Shown: positions 1 through 7,609 of the stretch, one piece after another
How the letters are laid out: each line of letters begins with the position of its first letter
Position numbering within the stretch: the stretch's first letter is position 1
Source of the DNA: Pseudomonas marincola
GTDB lineage: Bacteria > Pseudomonadota > Gammaproteobacteria > Pseudomonadales > Pseudomonadaceae
DNA length: 64,000 nucleotides
Assembly: GCF_900116605.1 (NCBI RefSeq)
Contig: NZ_FPBC01000015.1
Coordinates: forward strand, 52,837-116,836
Direction of reading: 5' to 3'
Translations under genes and position numbers: made by a program
Notes under the pieces: model-generated
The model's input: the letters and a program-made list of their open reading frames with translations, nothing else
Databases searched by the model: none
Told to the model about the DNA's origin: nothing

Positions 1-12
1 TATCGTTCTGGC

Positions 13-489
13 TCACTTGGCCTCCAACTGCGCCAGCAGGCTTACCATCTCAAGAGCAGAAAGCGCAGCTTCTGCACCTTTGTTACCGGCCTTGGTACCG
101 GAACGTTCGATCGCTTGTTCGATAGAGTCTACAGTCAGCACGCCGAAGGCAACCGGTACGCCGAACTCCATGGAAACCTGAGCCAGGCCTTTGGTGCACT
201 CGCCTGCAACGTATTCAAAGTGCGGAGTACCGCCACGAATCACCGCGCCAAGGGCGATGATTGCGTCGAAATCGCCACTCTGAGCAACTTTCTGGGCAAC
301 CAGTGGAATTTCGAAGGCGCCTGGCGCGCGAATGATGGTGATGTCGCTTTCGCTCACACCGTGGCGAACCAGAGCATCAATGGCGCCACTTACCAGGCTT
401 TCAACCACAAAGCTGTTAAAGCGGCCAACAACCAGAGCAAATTTACCCTTGGGTGCGATGAAAGTCCCTTCGATGGTCTTCAGTGTCAT
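13..489 (-). CDS. ribH: 6,7-dimethyl-8-ribityllumazine synthase
   Basis: Penultimate enzyme of riboflavin synthesis: it condenses 5-amino-6-ribitylaminouracil with 3,4-dihydroxy-2-butanone 4-phosphate to give lumazine, in the cytoplasm, usually as a 60-mer or decamer. The 158-aa product begins MTLKTIEGTF and carries the family motifs GRFNSFV (substrate pocket), PGAFEIP and GAVIRGGTPHF (phosphate and catalytic His region). An upstream in-frame codon at 504 would add five residues that family members lack, so the ATG at 489 was chosen. It is the last gene of the riboswitch-controlled ribE-ribBA-ribH unit, 92 nt after ribBA. Confidence 0.97.
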   Translation of the reverse strand: MTLKTIEGTFIAPKGKFALVVGRFNSFVVESLVSGAIDALVRHGVSESDITIIRAPGAFEIPLVAQKVAQSGDFDAIIALGAVIRGGTPHFEYVAGECTKGLAQVSMEFGVPVAFGVLTVDSIEQAIERSGTKAGNKGAEAALSALEMVSLLAQLEAK

Positions 490-581
490 AGCGAGTCTCG
501 TCAATTAAAGAGCCAGGCCGCCATTGGCGGCCTTTGGATAGTCAAATATCTGATTAATACTAGATGGTTTTCAGCCGGCAT

Positions 582-1676
582 TTATTCAGAGGGCAGGTAT
601 TCTACAACTTCCAGGTCGAACCCGGATATCGCATTGAACTTCATTGGTGAGCTCATCAGGCGCATTTTGCGCACCCCGAGGTCACGCAGAATCTGCGAAC
701 CGGCACCTACAGTGCTGTAAGTACCGGCTGTCGGAGCTTTGTGCTCGTTGCCCAGTTGGCGCTCAAGGTGGGCCAACAGGTCCGGACCGGTCAGCGGATT
801 GCCCAGCAACAGCACCACGCCGCTGCCTGCCTTGGCCACTTCAGCCATGGCCGCACGCAAACTCCAGCGACCTTCCTGCTTGACCATGAACAGATCACGC
901 AACGGGTCCATGTTGTGCACGCGCACCAGCGTCGGCTCGTCAGCGCAGATTTTGCCGAGCGTGAGCGCCATGTGCACATCGCCTTCGACCGAATCACGGT
1001 AGGTCACCAGATTGAACTGGCCTAACTCACTGTCAATCTGCTGTTCGCTGATACGCTCGACAGTGCGCTCGTGGATCATGCGGTAGTGAATCAGGTCGGC
1101 GATGGTGCCGATCTTGATGCCGTGCTGCGCAGCGAACTCTTCAAGCTCAGGACGACGCGACATGGTGCCGTCATCGTTCATGATTTCGCAGATAACCCCG
1201 CTCGGCTCAAAACCACCCATCCGCGCCAGATCACAGGCGGCTTCGGTGTGGCCGGCACGCGCCAGAACACCACCGGGCTGCGCCATCAACGGGAAGATAT
1301 GGCCGGGGCTGACAATGTCTTCAGCTTTGGCGTTTCTTGCGGCTGCGGCTTGCACAGTGCGCGCGCGGTCAGCGGCGGAGATACCGGTGGTCACGCCTTC
1401 TGCGGCTTCGATGGAAACGGTGAATTTGGTGCCAAAACCGGAACCGTTACGCGGCGCCATCAATGGCAGCTTGAGCAGTTCGCAGCGCTCGCGGCTCATC
1501 GGCATGCAGATCAGGCCACGGGCAAAGCGCGCCATGAAGTTGATGTGCTCGGCGGTCACGCACTCGGAGGCGATAATCAGATCGCCTTCGTTCTCGCGGT
1601 CTTCGTCATCCATGAGGATGACCATCTTGCCCTGGCGGATGTCTTCAACAAGTTCTTCGATGCTATTGAGAGCCAT
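582..1676 (-). CDS. ribBA: 3,4-dihydroxy-2-butanone 4-phosphate synthase with degenerate GTP cyclohydrolase II-like domain
   Basis: The N-terminal half (about residues 1-200) is DHBP synthase, which makes the four-carbon unit of riboflavin from ribulose 5-phosphate; DDEDRENEGDL and the HTEA segment are its metal and substrate motifs. The C-terminal half (about 205-364) aligns with GTP cyclohydrolase II but has no Cys cluster: the usual zinc triad region reads RVHNMDPLRDLF and only one Cys (KICADEP) occurs in the whole domain. That domain is therefore probably not a cyclohydrolase, and a separate RibA is expected elsewhere. The ATG is preceded by a strong AGGAGG. It lies 30 nt after ribE in the FMN-riboswitch operon. 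Confidence 0.95.
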   Translation of the reverse strand: MALNSIEELVEDIRQGKMVILMDDEDRENEGDLIIASECVTAEHINFMARFARGLICMPMSRERCELLKLPLMAPRNGSGFGTKFTVSIEAAEGVTTGISAADRARTVQAAAARNAKAEDIVSPGHIFPLMAQPGGVLARAGHTEAACDLARMGGFEPSGVICEIMNDDGTMSRRPELEEFAAQHGIKIGTIADLIHYRMIHERTVERISEQQIDSELGQFNLVTYRDSVEGDVHMALTLGKICADEPTLVRVHNMDPLRDLFMVKQEGRWSLRAAMAEVAKAGSGVVLLLGNPLTGPDLLAHLERQLGNEHKAPTAGTYSTVGAGSQILRDLGVRKMRLMSSPMKFNAISGFDLEVVEYLPSE

Positions 1677-1706
1677 GGGCCCTCCTTATAAAAAGTGGGC
1701 GGCAGG

Positions 1707-2363
1707 TTACAGGTAGCCGTTTTCGGCCAGGAAACCCTGAGTAATTCCGGAAGCAGTTGGCTCTGCTGCACGGTCACCGAGCAGCAAACGCTCGAGGTAA
1801 CGGGCAAGCAAGTCGACTTCAAGATTGACCTTACGGCCCGGGCGATAGTCGACCATGATGGTTTCCGCCAGCGTGTGCGGAACAATGGTCAGCTCGAACT
1901 CGGCGCCATCCACGGCATTCACCGTGAGGCTGGTGCCATCGACCGTAATCGAACCCTTGTGGGCAATATATTTGGCCAACTCTTTCGGCGCGCGAATACG
2001 AAATTGCACGGCGCGGGCATTGTCTTCACGCGAGACAACCTCGCCAACACCATCAACGTGGCCGCTGACCAGATGACCGCCAAGACGGCTGGTCGGGGTC
2101 AGGGCTTTTTCGAGATTGACCGCACTGCCGCTCTTAAGGTCGACAAAACCGGTGCGCGCCAGGGTTTCACGGCTCACGTCGGCCCAGAAACCATCACCCG
2201 GCAATTCGACTGCCGTCAGGCAAACACCGTTTACCGCGATGCTGTCGCCGAGTTTGACGTCGCCCAGATCAAGCTTGCCGGTTTCGACATAAACCCGCAC
2301 ATCGCCGCCTTTTGGGGTGAGCGCGCGAATGCGCCCAACTGACTCAATTATGCCGGTGAACAT
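1707..2363 (-). CDS. ribE: riboflavin synthase alpha subunit
   Basis: Dismutates two 6,7-dimethyl-8-ribityllumazine molecules to riboflavin plus a recyclable pyrimidine, as a cytoplasmic trimer. The 218-aa protein shows the internally duplicated lumazine-binding fold: it starts MFTGIIESVG, has GDSIAVNGVCLT in the first barrel (about residues 38-50) and GSITVDGTSLTVN in the second (about 135-150). The ATG follows GGGAGG. It is the first gene downstream of the FMN riboswitch at 2560-2708, so its expression is expected to fall when FMN is abundant. Called ribC or ribE in different Pseudomonas annotations. Confidence 0.97.
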   Translation of the reverse strand: MFTGIIESVGRIRALTPKGGDVRVYVETGKLDLGDVKLGDSIAVNGVCLTAVELPGDGFWADVSRETLARTGFVDLKSGSAVNLEKALTPTSRLGGHLVSGHVDGVGEVVSREDNARAVQFRIRAPKELAKYIAHKGSITVDGTSLTVNAVDGAEFELTIVPHTLAETIMVDYRPGRKVNLEVDLLARYLERLLLGDRAAEPTASGITQGFLAENGYL

Positions 2364-2470
2364 GCGGCCTCCCGTCGTTTAAGCGCAGCGCTTCGATCAC
2401 ACACAGCACTAGGCTGACAGCGGGAACTGTGCAGCTGGCGTGAGCAATAAACATATGACATTTACAGACT

Positions 2471-2489
2471 CCTGTTTATAAAAAACAGG
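2471..2489 (-). other. small hairpin in the ribE leader
   Basis: A perfect 7-bp stem (CCTGTTT/AAACAGG) lies between the FMN riboswitch and the ribE start. In the transcript its loop region is U-rich. It could take part in the expression platform, or simply be local structure. It has no long U-run after it, so it is not a clear terminator. Confidence 0.35.
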
Positions 2490-2559
2490 GCACGTTTGAT
2501 CGATAGGGATCTTTCAGGCACGCCGCAACGCGCCTTGGCAGATTATCCCGCTCTCTCTT

Positions 2560-2708
2560 TATCCGGACTTTAACCGTCGGCTCCGGAATCTCACCGGCTC
2601 TGCTGACCTTGCCGCACAGTCTGCAACAGACCGGCAAGCGCTCGCGGGCTAGACGCTTTGCGCGCCATTACCGCCGGTGGGGAATTACACCCCGCCCTGA
2701 GAACGTAC
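2560..2708 (-). promoter_or_regulatory. FMN riboswitch (RFN element)
   Basis: Read on the minus strand, the segment carries the RFN landmarks in order: ACGTTCTCAGGGCGGGGTG at the 5' end, then TTCCCCACCGGCGGTAA, AGCCCGCGAGCG, GGTCAGCAGAG, CCGGTGAGATTCCGGAG and finally GCCGACGGTTAAAGTCCGGAT. These form the known six-helix FMN-binding junction. It lies 90 nt after the ribD stop and about 200 nt before ribE, so it controls ribE-ribBA-ribH and not nrdR-ribD. No obvious intrinsic terminator with a long U-run is seen between it and ribE, which favours translational or Rho-linked control (inference). Confidence 0.96.
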
Positions 2709-2801
2709 GGTCACTTCTGCAACCGTGGCAGGCTTTTTACCATATTTGGGCCGCGCACGCACCGCCGAGTGTGGGCCACTCAACGGTTGCAGTGCCTGCA
2801 C

Positions 2802-3926
2802 TTACTCGGCGGCAGGGGCGATTTGAGGGCGCGCGATGATGCGCCAGTCGTCACCGACAGCACGCATGTCGATAATTTCCAGCGCCTGCGCCTCGGCCAT
2901 GCGCGCCAGCGGCAGGTCCAGTAAAGGCCGGGCACCGGAGCCCAGGAACTTGGGTGCCATGAATATCTGGTACTCATCGACCAAACCCTGTCGGGCAAAC
3001 GCGCCGGCGAGTTTTGGACCGGCTTCTACCAACACTTCATTGGCGCCGCGAGACGCCAGTTCCAGCAACAGCTTGCGTAAATCGACATGCCCGCTGCTGC
3101 CCGGAACGGCCAACAACTCGTGGCCTTCGGATAAATAATTGTCGCGCGCCGAGGCCGCCGCACAGGTTGCCACCAGCGCAGGCCCGGCCTGAAAAAACGC
3201 TGCAGTCAGCGGCACGCGCAAACGTCCATCAACCAGCACGCGCAAGGGCGGACGCCGCTCAGCCAGTGCAGACAACTCGCCATTTAGGCCCAGTTCATCA
3301 GGGCGAACGGTAAGCCGCGCATCATCGGCCAGCACCGTATCGGCGCCTGTAAGAACAACGCTGGCCTGGGCCCGCAAGCGTTGCACCGCAGAACGTGCAT
3401 GCGGGCCGGTAATCCATTTGCTCTCGCCGCTGGCCATTGCCGTCCGGCCATCCAGACTCATCGCCATTTTGACCCGCACCAACGGCAAGCCATGCTCCAT
3501 GCGTTTGATAAACCCCTCATTCAGCGCCCGGGCTTCGGCTTCGAGCATGCCGCTCTGCACACTGATGCCTGCATTCATCAAGCGCAGCAGCCCGCTACCG
3601 GAGACTGCCGGGTTAGGGTCTTGCATGGCCGCAACCACACGGCTGACACCCGCCTCAATCAGCGCATCAGCACACGGCGGCGTGCGGCCATGATGACTGC
3701 ACGGTTCGAGCGTGACGTAAGCCGTAGCCCCGCGCGCCAACTCGCCAGCCTGGCGCAATGCATAAACCTCGGCATGGGGTTCGCCGGCGCGCGCATGCCA
3801 GCCTTCGCCGACAATCTTGTTGTCACGCACAATCACGCAGCCAACACGAGGGTTGGGGTGAGTCGAGTACAGGCCTTTACGGGCCAGCTCCAATGCGCGA
3901 GCCATAAAGGCCTGATCAGTGTGCAT
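2802..3926 (-). CDS. ribD: bifunctional riboflavin deaminase/reductase RibD
   Basis: Second and third steps of riboflavin synthesis: deamination of the pyrimidine ring and NADPH reduction of the ribosyl side chain. The N-terminal deaminase domain (about residues 1-145) has the zinc site HAE...PCSHHGRTPPC. The C-terminal reductase domain (about 148-370) starts RVKMAMSLDGRTA and contains the TGADTVLADD motif. A TTG at 3932 is in frame, but the AAGGA Shine-Dalgarno sits at the right distance only for the ATG at 3926, giving 374 aa. It follows nrdR by 2 nt, so the two are co-transcribed. Confidence 0.96.
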   Translation of the reverse strand: MHTDQAFMARALELARKGLYSTHPNPRVGCVIVRDNKIVGEGWHARAGEPHAEVYALRQAGELARGATAYVTLEPCSHHGRTPPCADALIEAGVSRVVAAMQDPNPAVSGSGLLRLMNAGISVQSGMLEAEARALNEGFIKRMEHGLPLVRVKMAMSLDGRTAMASGESKWITGPHARSAVQRLRAQASVVLTGADTVLADDARLTVRPDELGLNGELSALAERRPPLRVLVDGRLRVPLTAAFFQAGPALVATCAAASARDNYLSEGHELLAVPGSSGHVDLRKLLLELASRGANEVLVEAGPKLAGAFARQGLVDEYQIFMAPKFLGSGARPLLDLPLARMAEAQALEIIDMRAVGDDWRIIARPQIAPAAE

Positions 3927-3928
3927 GT

Positions 3929-4393
3929 TCAATCCTTTGAGGGTTCGCGAGACAGCCGTTCAATCTCTTCACGAAATTCGTTCAAATCCTGGAAGCGGCG
4001 ATAGACCGAGGCGAAACGGATATAGGCGACTTCATCGAGCTTTTGCAGCTCGGTCATCACCAACTCGCCCAGCACCAGCGACTTGATCTCGCGCTCGCCA
4101 GTGGCCCGCAGCTTATGCTTGATATGGGCAATTGCCGCCTCGACACGTTCTATACTGACGGGACGTTTTTCCAGTGCACGCAGCATGCCGGCGCGCAGTT
4201 TTTCTTCATCGAATGGCTGGCGGCTGCCGTCCTGCTTGATCAGCCGTGGCATGACCAATTCGGCCGTCTCGAAGGTGGTAAAACGCTCACCACAGGCCAG
4301 GCACTCACGCCGACGACGAACTTGCTCGCCTTCGGCAACCAAACGTGAATCAATGACCTTTGTGTCGTTGGCGCCGCAGAATGGACAGTGCAT
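3929..4393 (-). CDS. nrdR: transcriptional repressor NrdR
   Basis: ATP/dATP-sensing repressor of ribonucleotide reductase genes. The N-terminal zinc ribbon has Cys3, Cys6, Cys31 and Cys34, followed by the ATP-cone (about residues 49-139). The start was set at MHCPFCG, the invariant family start, giving 154 aa; the longer in-frame version adds three residues. Pairing of nrdR with ribD is common in proteobacteria. The divergent lipoprotein gene begins 128 nt away, so both share an intergenic promoter region. Confidence 0.97.
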   Translation of the reverse strand: MHCPFCGANDTKVIDSRLVAEGEQVRRRRECLACGERFTTFETAELVMPRLIKQDGSRQPFDEEKLRAGMLRALEKRPVSIERVEAAIAHIKHKLRATGEREIKSLVLGELVMTELQKLDEVAYIRFASVYRRFQDLNEFREEIERLSREPSKD

Positions 4394-4444
4394 AGCGAGC
4401 ATCAGCCTAAAACGTAAAACGCCATGTTAGCGCATCCGCCGGGC

Positions 4445-4473
4445 AAGACAAGCCGACTGCTTTGCGGTATACA
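4445..4473 (+). promoter_or_regulatory. candidate sigma70 promoter for the lipoprotein-methyltransferase pair
   Basis: AAGACA and TATACA are separated by 17 nt, and the predicted start falls about 40 nt before the ATG at 4522. The -35 is imperfect, so this is a pattern match only. Confidence 0.4.
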
Positions 4474-4521
4474 GGCGCGATTGGATTCAAACACCTGCTG
4501 GGTTCACAGATAGGGAATTTC

Positions 4522-4947
4522 ATGAATATTCGACTGCTCTTATTGCTCACCATCACCGGACTCCTCAGCGCGTGCAGCAGCGCGCCAACCGCCCCGCCCG
4601 CTCAGCCCGAAGCGGTGCTGGCCGAGCCGACGCCTGCTGGCCAGAATGAAATCAGCGGTAATCTGCTGGGCGTTCCAGAGGGCGCCGTCGCCGAAGTTGC
4701 CCTGCTGACCATCGGCTCGAACGGCCTGCCTTTCACCACACTGGGCAACATTCAACTGCGCGGCACGGGCGAGCCACTGCCGTTTCGCGTGCTGTTCAAT
4801 CCGCAAGCCTTCGCCAAGGGTATTCGCGTTGAGTTACGCGGCCGCGCCAATCAATCCGGCAAGCTGATCCTGCACATGCCAAAGCGCGTTATCGACTCGC
4901 CCCAAAGCCAATCGGTTGGCGATCTGCGCATGGTCCCCGCGCCATGA
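4522..4947 (+). CDS. YbaY/YscW-family lipoprotein
   Basis: A 141-aa lipoprotein. The N-terminus is a short charged then hydrophobic signal (MNIRLLLLLTI) ending in the lipobox LLSAC, so the mature Cys is near residue 18. A low-complexity Ala/Pro linker follows, then a beta-rich domain (about residues 45-135) like YbaY proteins, whose role is unknown. The upstream in-frame start at 4462 lacks a ribosome site, whereas AGGGA precedes the ATG at 4522. The stop overlaps the next start (ATGA), so it is translationally coupled to the methyltransferase. Confidence 0.85.
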   Translation: MNIRLLLLLTITGLLSACSSAPTAPPAQPEAVLAEPTPAGQNEISGNLLGVPEGAVAEVALLTIGSNGLPFTTLGNIQLRGTGEPLPFRVLFNPQAFAKGIRVELRGRANQSGKLILHMPKRVIDSPQSQSVGDLRMVPAP

Positions 4948-5609
4948 GCCCACCCGGCCACTTGCAAGCGGCATTGAGCGAGCTGCTGGGTGATGCACAG
5001 TTAGTCGCCGCGCAACTGCCGGGCACTGAGCTGATGTTATGGCTGATCAACCCAGAGAATATGCAGCGCGCGTTCAGCCCTGAGGAAACCATGCGTATCC
5101 TCAATGAGCCAACCTACTGGTGTTTCTGCTGGGCAAGCGGCCTGGTGCTGGCCCGCTGGCTGGCCGAGAATCCGCACTGGGTGGCGGGCAAGCGCGTGCT
5201 TGATTTCGGCGCGGGCTCGGGCGTAGCGGCGATTGCCGCCGCCAAGGCTGGCGCACTCGAAGTGGTGGCCTGCGACCTTGATCCGCTGGCGATCGCAGCC
5301 TGCAAAGCCAATGCCGACCTCAATAATGTGACGCTGGGCTATTCGGATGACTTTTTCAGCGAAGCGGATCGCTTCGACCTGATCATCGTCGCCGATGTGC
5401 TCTACGACCGGGCCAACCTGCCGCTGCTCGACGAATTCCTCAGCCGCGGCAAACAGGCGCTGGTTGCCGACTCGCGGGTGCGCAACTTCGAACATCCGCT
5501 GTACACCCGCCTCGGCGTGATGGAAGCCTGTACCTGGCCCGATCTGGCAGAACCTGCCGAGTTTCGCCACGTCAGCCTGTATCATGCAGAGCGCAGAGTT
5601 CACCCTTGA
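4944..5609 (+). CDS. class I SAM-dependent methyltransferase, ETFB-lysine/PrmA-like
   Basis: A Rossmann-fold methyltransferase of 221 aa. The SAM-binding motif I VLDFGAGSG lies near residue 89, the acidic motif II end VVACDLDP follows, and motif IV is LIIVADVLYD. The N-terminal extension with PTYWCFCWASG resembles the METTL20/ETFB-lysine methyltransferase group; databases often label these ribosomal protein L11 methyltransferase-like. The substrate cannot be read from sequence. It overlaps the lipoprotein gene by 4 nt. Confidence 0.85.
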   Translation: MSPPGHLQAALSELLGDAQLVAAQLPGTELMLWLINPENMQRAFSPEETMRILNEPTYWCFCWASGLVLARWLAENPHWVAGKRVLDFGAGSGVAAIAAAKAGALEVVACDLDPLAIAACKANADLNNVTLGYSDDFFSEADRFDLIIVADVLYDRANLPLLDEFLSRGKQALVADSRVRNFEHPLYTRLGVMEACTWPDLAEPAEFRHVSLYHAERRVHP

Positions 5610-5676
5610 TTTAAGCGCCACCCGCCCGCATTTATAAATCTATAAACGCCTCTATTTTGACCCGCGAGAGCCGACC

Positions 5677-6549
5677 ATGAGCGACACCCCTTATATTTTT
5701 GATATCTCCGGCGCTGCCCAGTTTGATCAACTGGTCATCGAGAACTCGTTCCACAAGCCGGTTCTGGTCGATTTCTGGGCGGATTGGTGCGCGCCCTGCA
5801 AAGCACTGATGCCAACGCTGGCGCAAATTACCGAGGGTTATCAGGGCGAACTGCTGCTGGCCAAGGTCGACTGCGATGCCGAGCAGGATATCGTCGCCCG
5901 CTTTGGTATCCGTAGCCTGCCAACCGTGGTGCTGTTCAAGGACGGCCAACCGATAGATGGCTTCAGCGGCGCCAAGCCGGAATCTGAAATTCGCGCCATG
6001 CTCCAACCTCACGTCAACGAGCCCGCTGCGCCGCAAGTCGACCTGCTGAAAAGCGCGCAAGCGCTGTTTGCCGACGGCCATATCAGCGAAGCCGAAGCGC
6101 AGTTGAAGCAACTGCTCGCCGAGGACAACAGCAACGCACTGGGCCTGATTCTGTATGCCCGCTGCATGGCTGAGCGCGGCGAGCTGGCAGAAGCCGAAAC
6201 CGTCCTAAATGCCGTGCAGGGCGATGAACACAAGCAAGCACTGGCGGGTGCGCGGGCGCAACTGACGTTTCTGCGTCAGGCGGCTGAAATGCCGGATATC
6301 GCTGCCCTGAAAACCCGTATTGCGCAAAACAGCGAAGATGACGAGGCGGTGTATCAACTGGCCGTCCAACAACTCGCCCGCCAACAATACGAGCCGGCGC
6401 TTGATGCGGTGTTGCGCCTGTTTGTGCGCAACCGTGGCTACGCTGACGGCATCGCCCACAAGACCTTGCTGCAGGTGTTCGAGCTGCTGGGCAATGATCA
6501 CCCGTTGGTGACGTTGTACCGGCGCAAACTGTATCAAGCGATTTACTGA
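5677..6549 (+). CDS. cnoX: thioredoxin-TPR chaperedoxin, CnoX (YbbN) family
   Basis: The N-terminal thioredoxin domain (about residues 1-108) has an intact active site WCAPC (Cys38, Cys41), followed by a TPR-like helical region (about 118-285). Family members such as E. coli CnoX hold unfolding proteins during bleach or oxidative stress and pass them to GroEL. E. coli CnoX lacks the first Cys, so this protein could also act as a disulfide reductase. It has its own intrinsic terminator 40 nt downstream. The symbol follows family similarity, not proof of function. Confidence 0.9.
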   Translation: MSDTPYIFDISGAAQFDQLVIENSFHKPVLVDFWADWCAPCKALMPTLAQITEGYQGELLLAKVDCDAEQDIVARFGIRSLPTVVLFKDGQPIDGFSGAKPESEIRAMLQPHVNEPAAPQVDLLKSAQALFADGHISEAEAQLKQLLAEDNSNALGLILYARCMAERGELAEAETVLNAVQGDEHKQALAGARAQLTFLRQAAEMPDIAALKTRIAQNSEDDEAVYQLAVQQLARQQYEPALDAVLRLFVRNRGYADGIAHKTLLQVFELLGNDHPLVTLYRRKLYQAIY

Positions 6550-6589
6550 TGTAATTTTTATCGCCCCACCGGCTCTGTAGAGACAACAC

Positions 6590-6624
6590 CGCCGCAGAAT
6601 CCCTCTCGGATCTGCGGCGTTTTT
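6590..6624 (+). terminator. intrinsic terminator after cnoX
   Basis: A 9-bp GC-rich stem (CGCCGCAGA/TCTGCGGCG) with an 11-12-nt loop is followed directly by five T residues. It separates cnoX from the DUF417 gene. Confidence 0.93.
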
Positions 6625-6651
6625 ATAGCTCTCTAAAGGTTGCAGGGACGT

Positions 6652-7095
6652 ATGTCGAACAAACTTTCAAAAATCGGTTTTTACCTCGCGCTGTACGGCA
6701 CGGTTTTCATCATCGCCTGGATTGGTGCGTTCAAGTACCACCCCGATGAAGCCCAGGCCATCAGCGGCCTGATTCAGAATTCACCTTTGCTGTCATGGCT
6801 TTACGCGGTGGGCAGCGTGCAAGGCGTGTCATCCATGATTGGTACCGGCGAGCTGATCATTGCCGCGTTGCTGGCCCTGTATCCGCTCAGTAAAAAAGCC
6901 TCACTGCTGGGCGCCCTGCTGGCTATCGGTTTATTCCTGACAACCCTGACGTTCCTGTTCAGCACGCCCGGTGTTTTACATACCGAGGGGCTTTTCCCTT
7001 CGCTGCTGGGCTCGTTCCTGATCAAGGATGCCGTGCTGTTGGGCGTTTGCCTGTGGGTTGCCGGCGAGTCGTGGGACGCCATCAAGCAGCAATAG
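6652..7095 (+). CDS. DUF417/YkgB family membrane protein (RclC-like)
   Basis: A 147-aa inner-membrane protein with four predicted hydrophobic segments (about residues 10-27, 58-80, 84-105 and 120-138). The pattern IAWIGAFKYHPDEAQAI and NSPLLSW matches the YkgB/RclC family; E. coli RclC belongs to the reactive-chlorine resistance regulon, but its biochemical role is unknown. The ATG at 6652 follows AGGGA; a TTG at 6640 is less likely. It sits behind the cnoX terminator, so it needs its own promoter or read-through. Confidence 0.85.
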   Translation: MSNKLSKIGFYLALYGTVFIIAWIGAFKYHPDEAQAISGLIQNSPLLSWLYAVGSVQGVSSMIGTGELIIAALLALYPLSKKASLLGALLAIGLFLTTLTFLFSTPGVLHTEGLFPSLLGSFLIKDAVLLGVCLWVAGESWDAIKQQ

Positions 7096-7108
7096 CCTGG
7101 AATTTTAT

Positions 7109-7141
7109 ATGCGTGAGGCGGCGCAATGCGGCCTCACGCAT
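7109..7141. terminator. hairpin between convergent genes
   Basis: A perfect 11-bp stem (ATGCGTGAGGC/GCCTCACGCAT) with an 11-nt loop lies at the tail-to-tail joint and covers the stop codon of the minus-strand gene. On the minus strand it is followed by an A/T-rich stretch (ATAAAATT). It is probably a weak bidirectional terminator. Confidence 0.6.
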
Positions 7142-7487
7142 CTCCCAGCCAGTGATAAACCGGCGCATCCTCGCCATTCTCAACCCGCACCAGCGGACTG
7201 TGGCGCATGCGCACCAGCAGGCGCTTTCCAGCTTGCTCGCTGCCGGCCAGTGCCGACAATTGCCCCAGCAATTGCGGGCCATCGATTTGCCCGGCATTGC
7301 GCAGCAGCGTCAGGCTTGTGCTCCACAAGTCATCGGTAGCCGGCGCTGATGCCGCAACCGGAGTCGTGGGCGCAACATCCTGCACTGCGGTCTCTGCCCG
7401 CCCCGCCAGTTGAGCCCACTCATGCGGCTCCATTTCGACCGTCAAATCCACCGGCCATTCGCCGATCTTGCCGCGTATGCGCACCAT
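7134..7487 (-). CDS. conserved hypothetical protein
   Basis: Encodes 117 aa beginning MVRIRGKIGEWPVDL. GGAGGT lies 5 nt before this ATG, which is why the longer in-frame reading to 7652 was rejected; that longer version would also run through the candidate Zur box. There is no signal peptide or membrane segment. An Ala/Pro/Thr-rich linker (about residues 40-52) divides a short beta-rich N-terminus from a helical C-terminus. The position matches a small gene beside the zinc-related operon in P. aeruginosa (from memory). Function unknown. Confidence 0.75.
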   Translation of the reverse strand: MVRIRGKIGEWPVDLTVEMEPHEWAQLAGRAETAVQDVAPTTPVAASAPATDDLWSTSLTLLRNAGQIDGPQLLGQLSALAGSEQAGKRLLVRMRHSPLVRVENGEDAPVYHWLGDA

Positions 7488-7569
7488 CGCTACCTCCACC
7501 GTAATGCTCGAATGCTCCCACGCAGAGAGGGTGAGCGACAACTGCTGATAGCAATTGCTGTTATATTTC

Positions 7570-7582
7570 GTTATAACGTAAC
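7570..7582 (+). promoter_or_regulatory. candidate Zur box upstream of zrgA
   Basis: GTTATAACGTAAC matches the enterobacterial/Pseudomonas Zur core (GTTATANTATAAC) at 10 of 12 defined positions and lies 28 nt before the zrgA ATG. A second GTTATA half site at 7560 overlaps it. Binding would repress the operon when zinc is plentiful (inference from the site and gene content). Confidence 0.65.
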
Positions 7583-7609
7583 AATCATCACACGACACAT
7601 GGACTCGAT

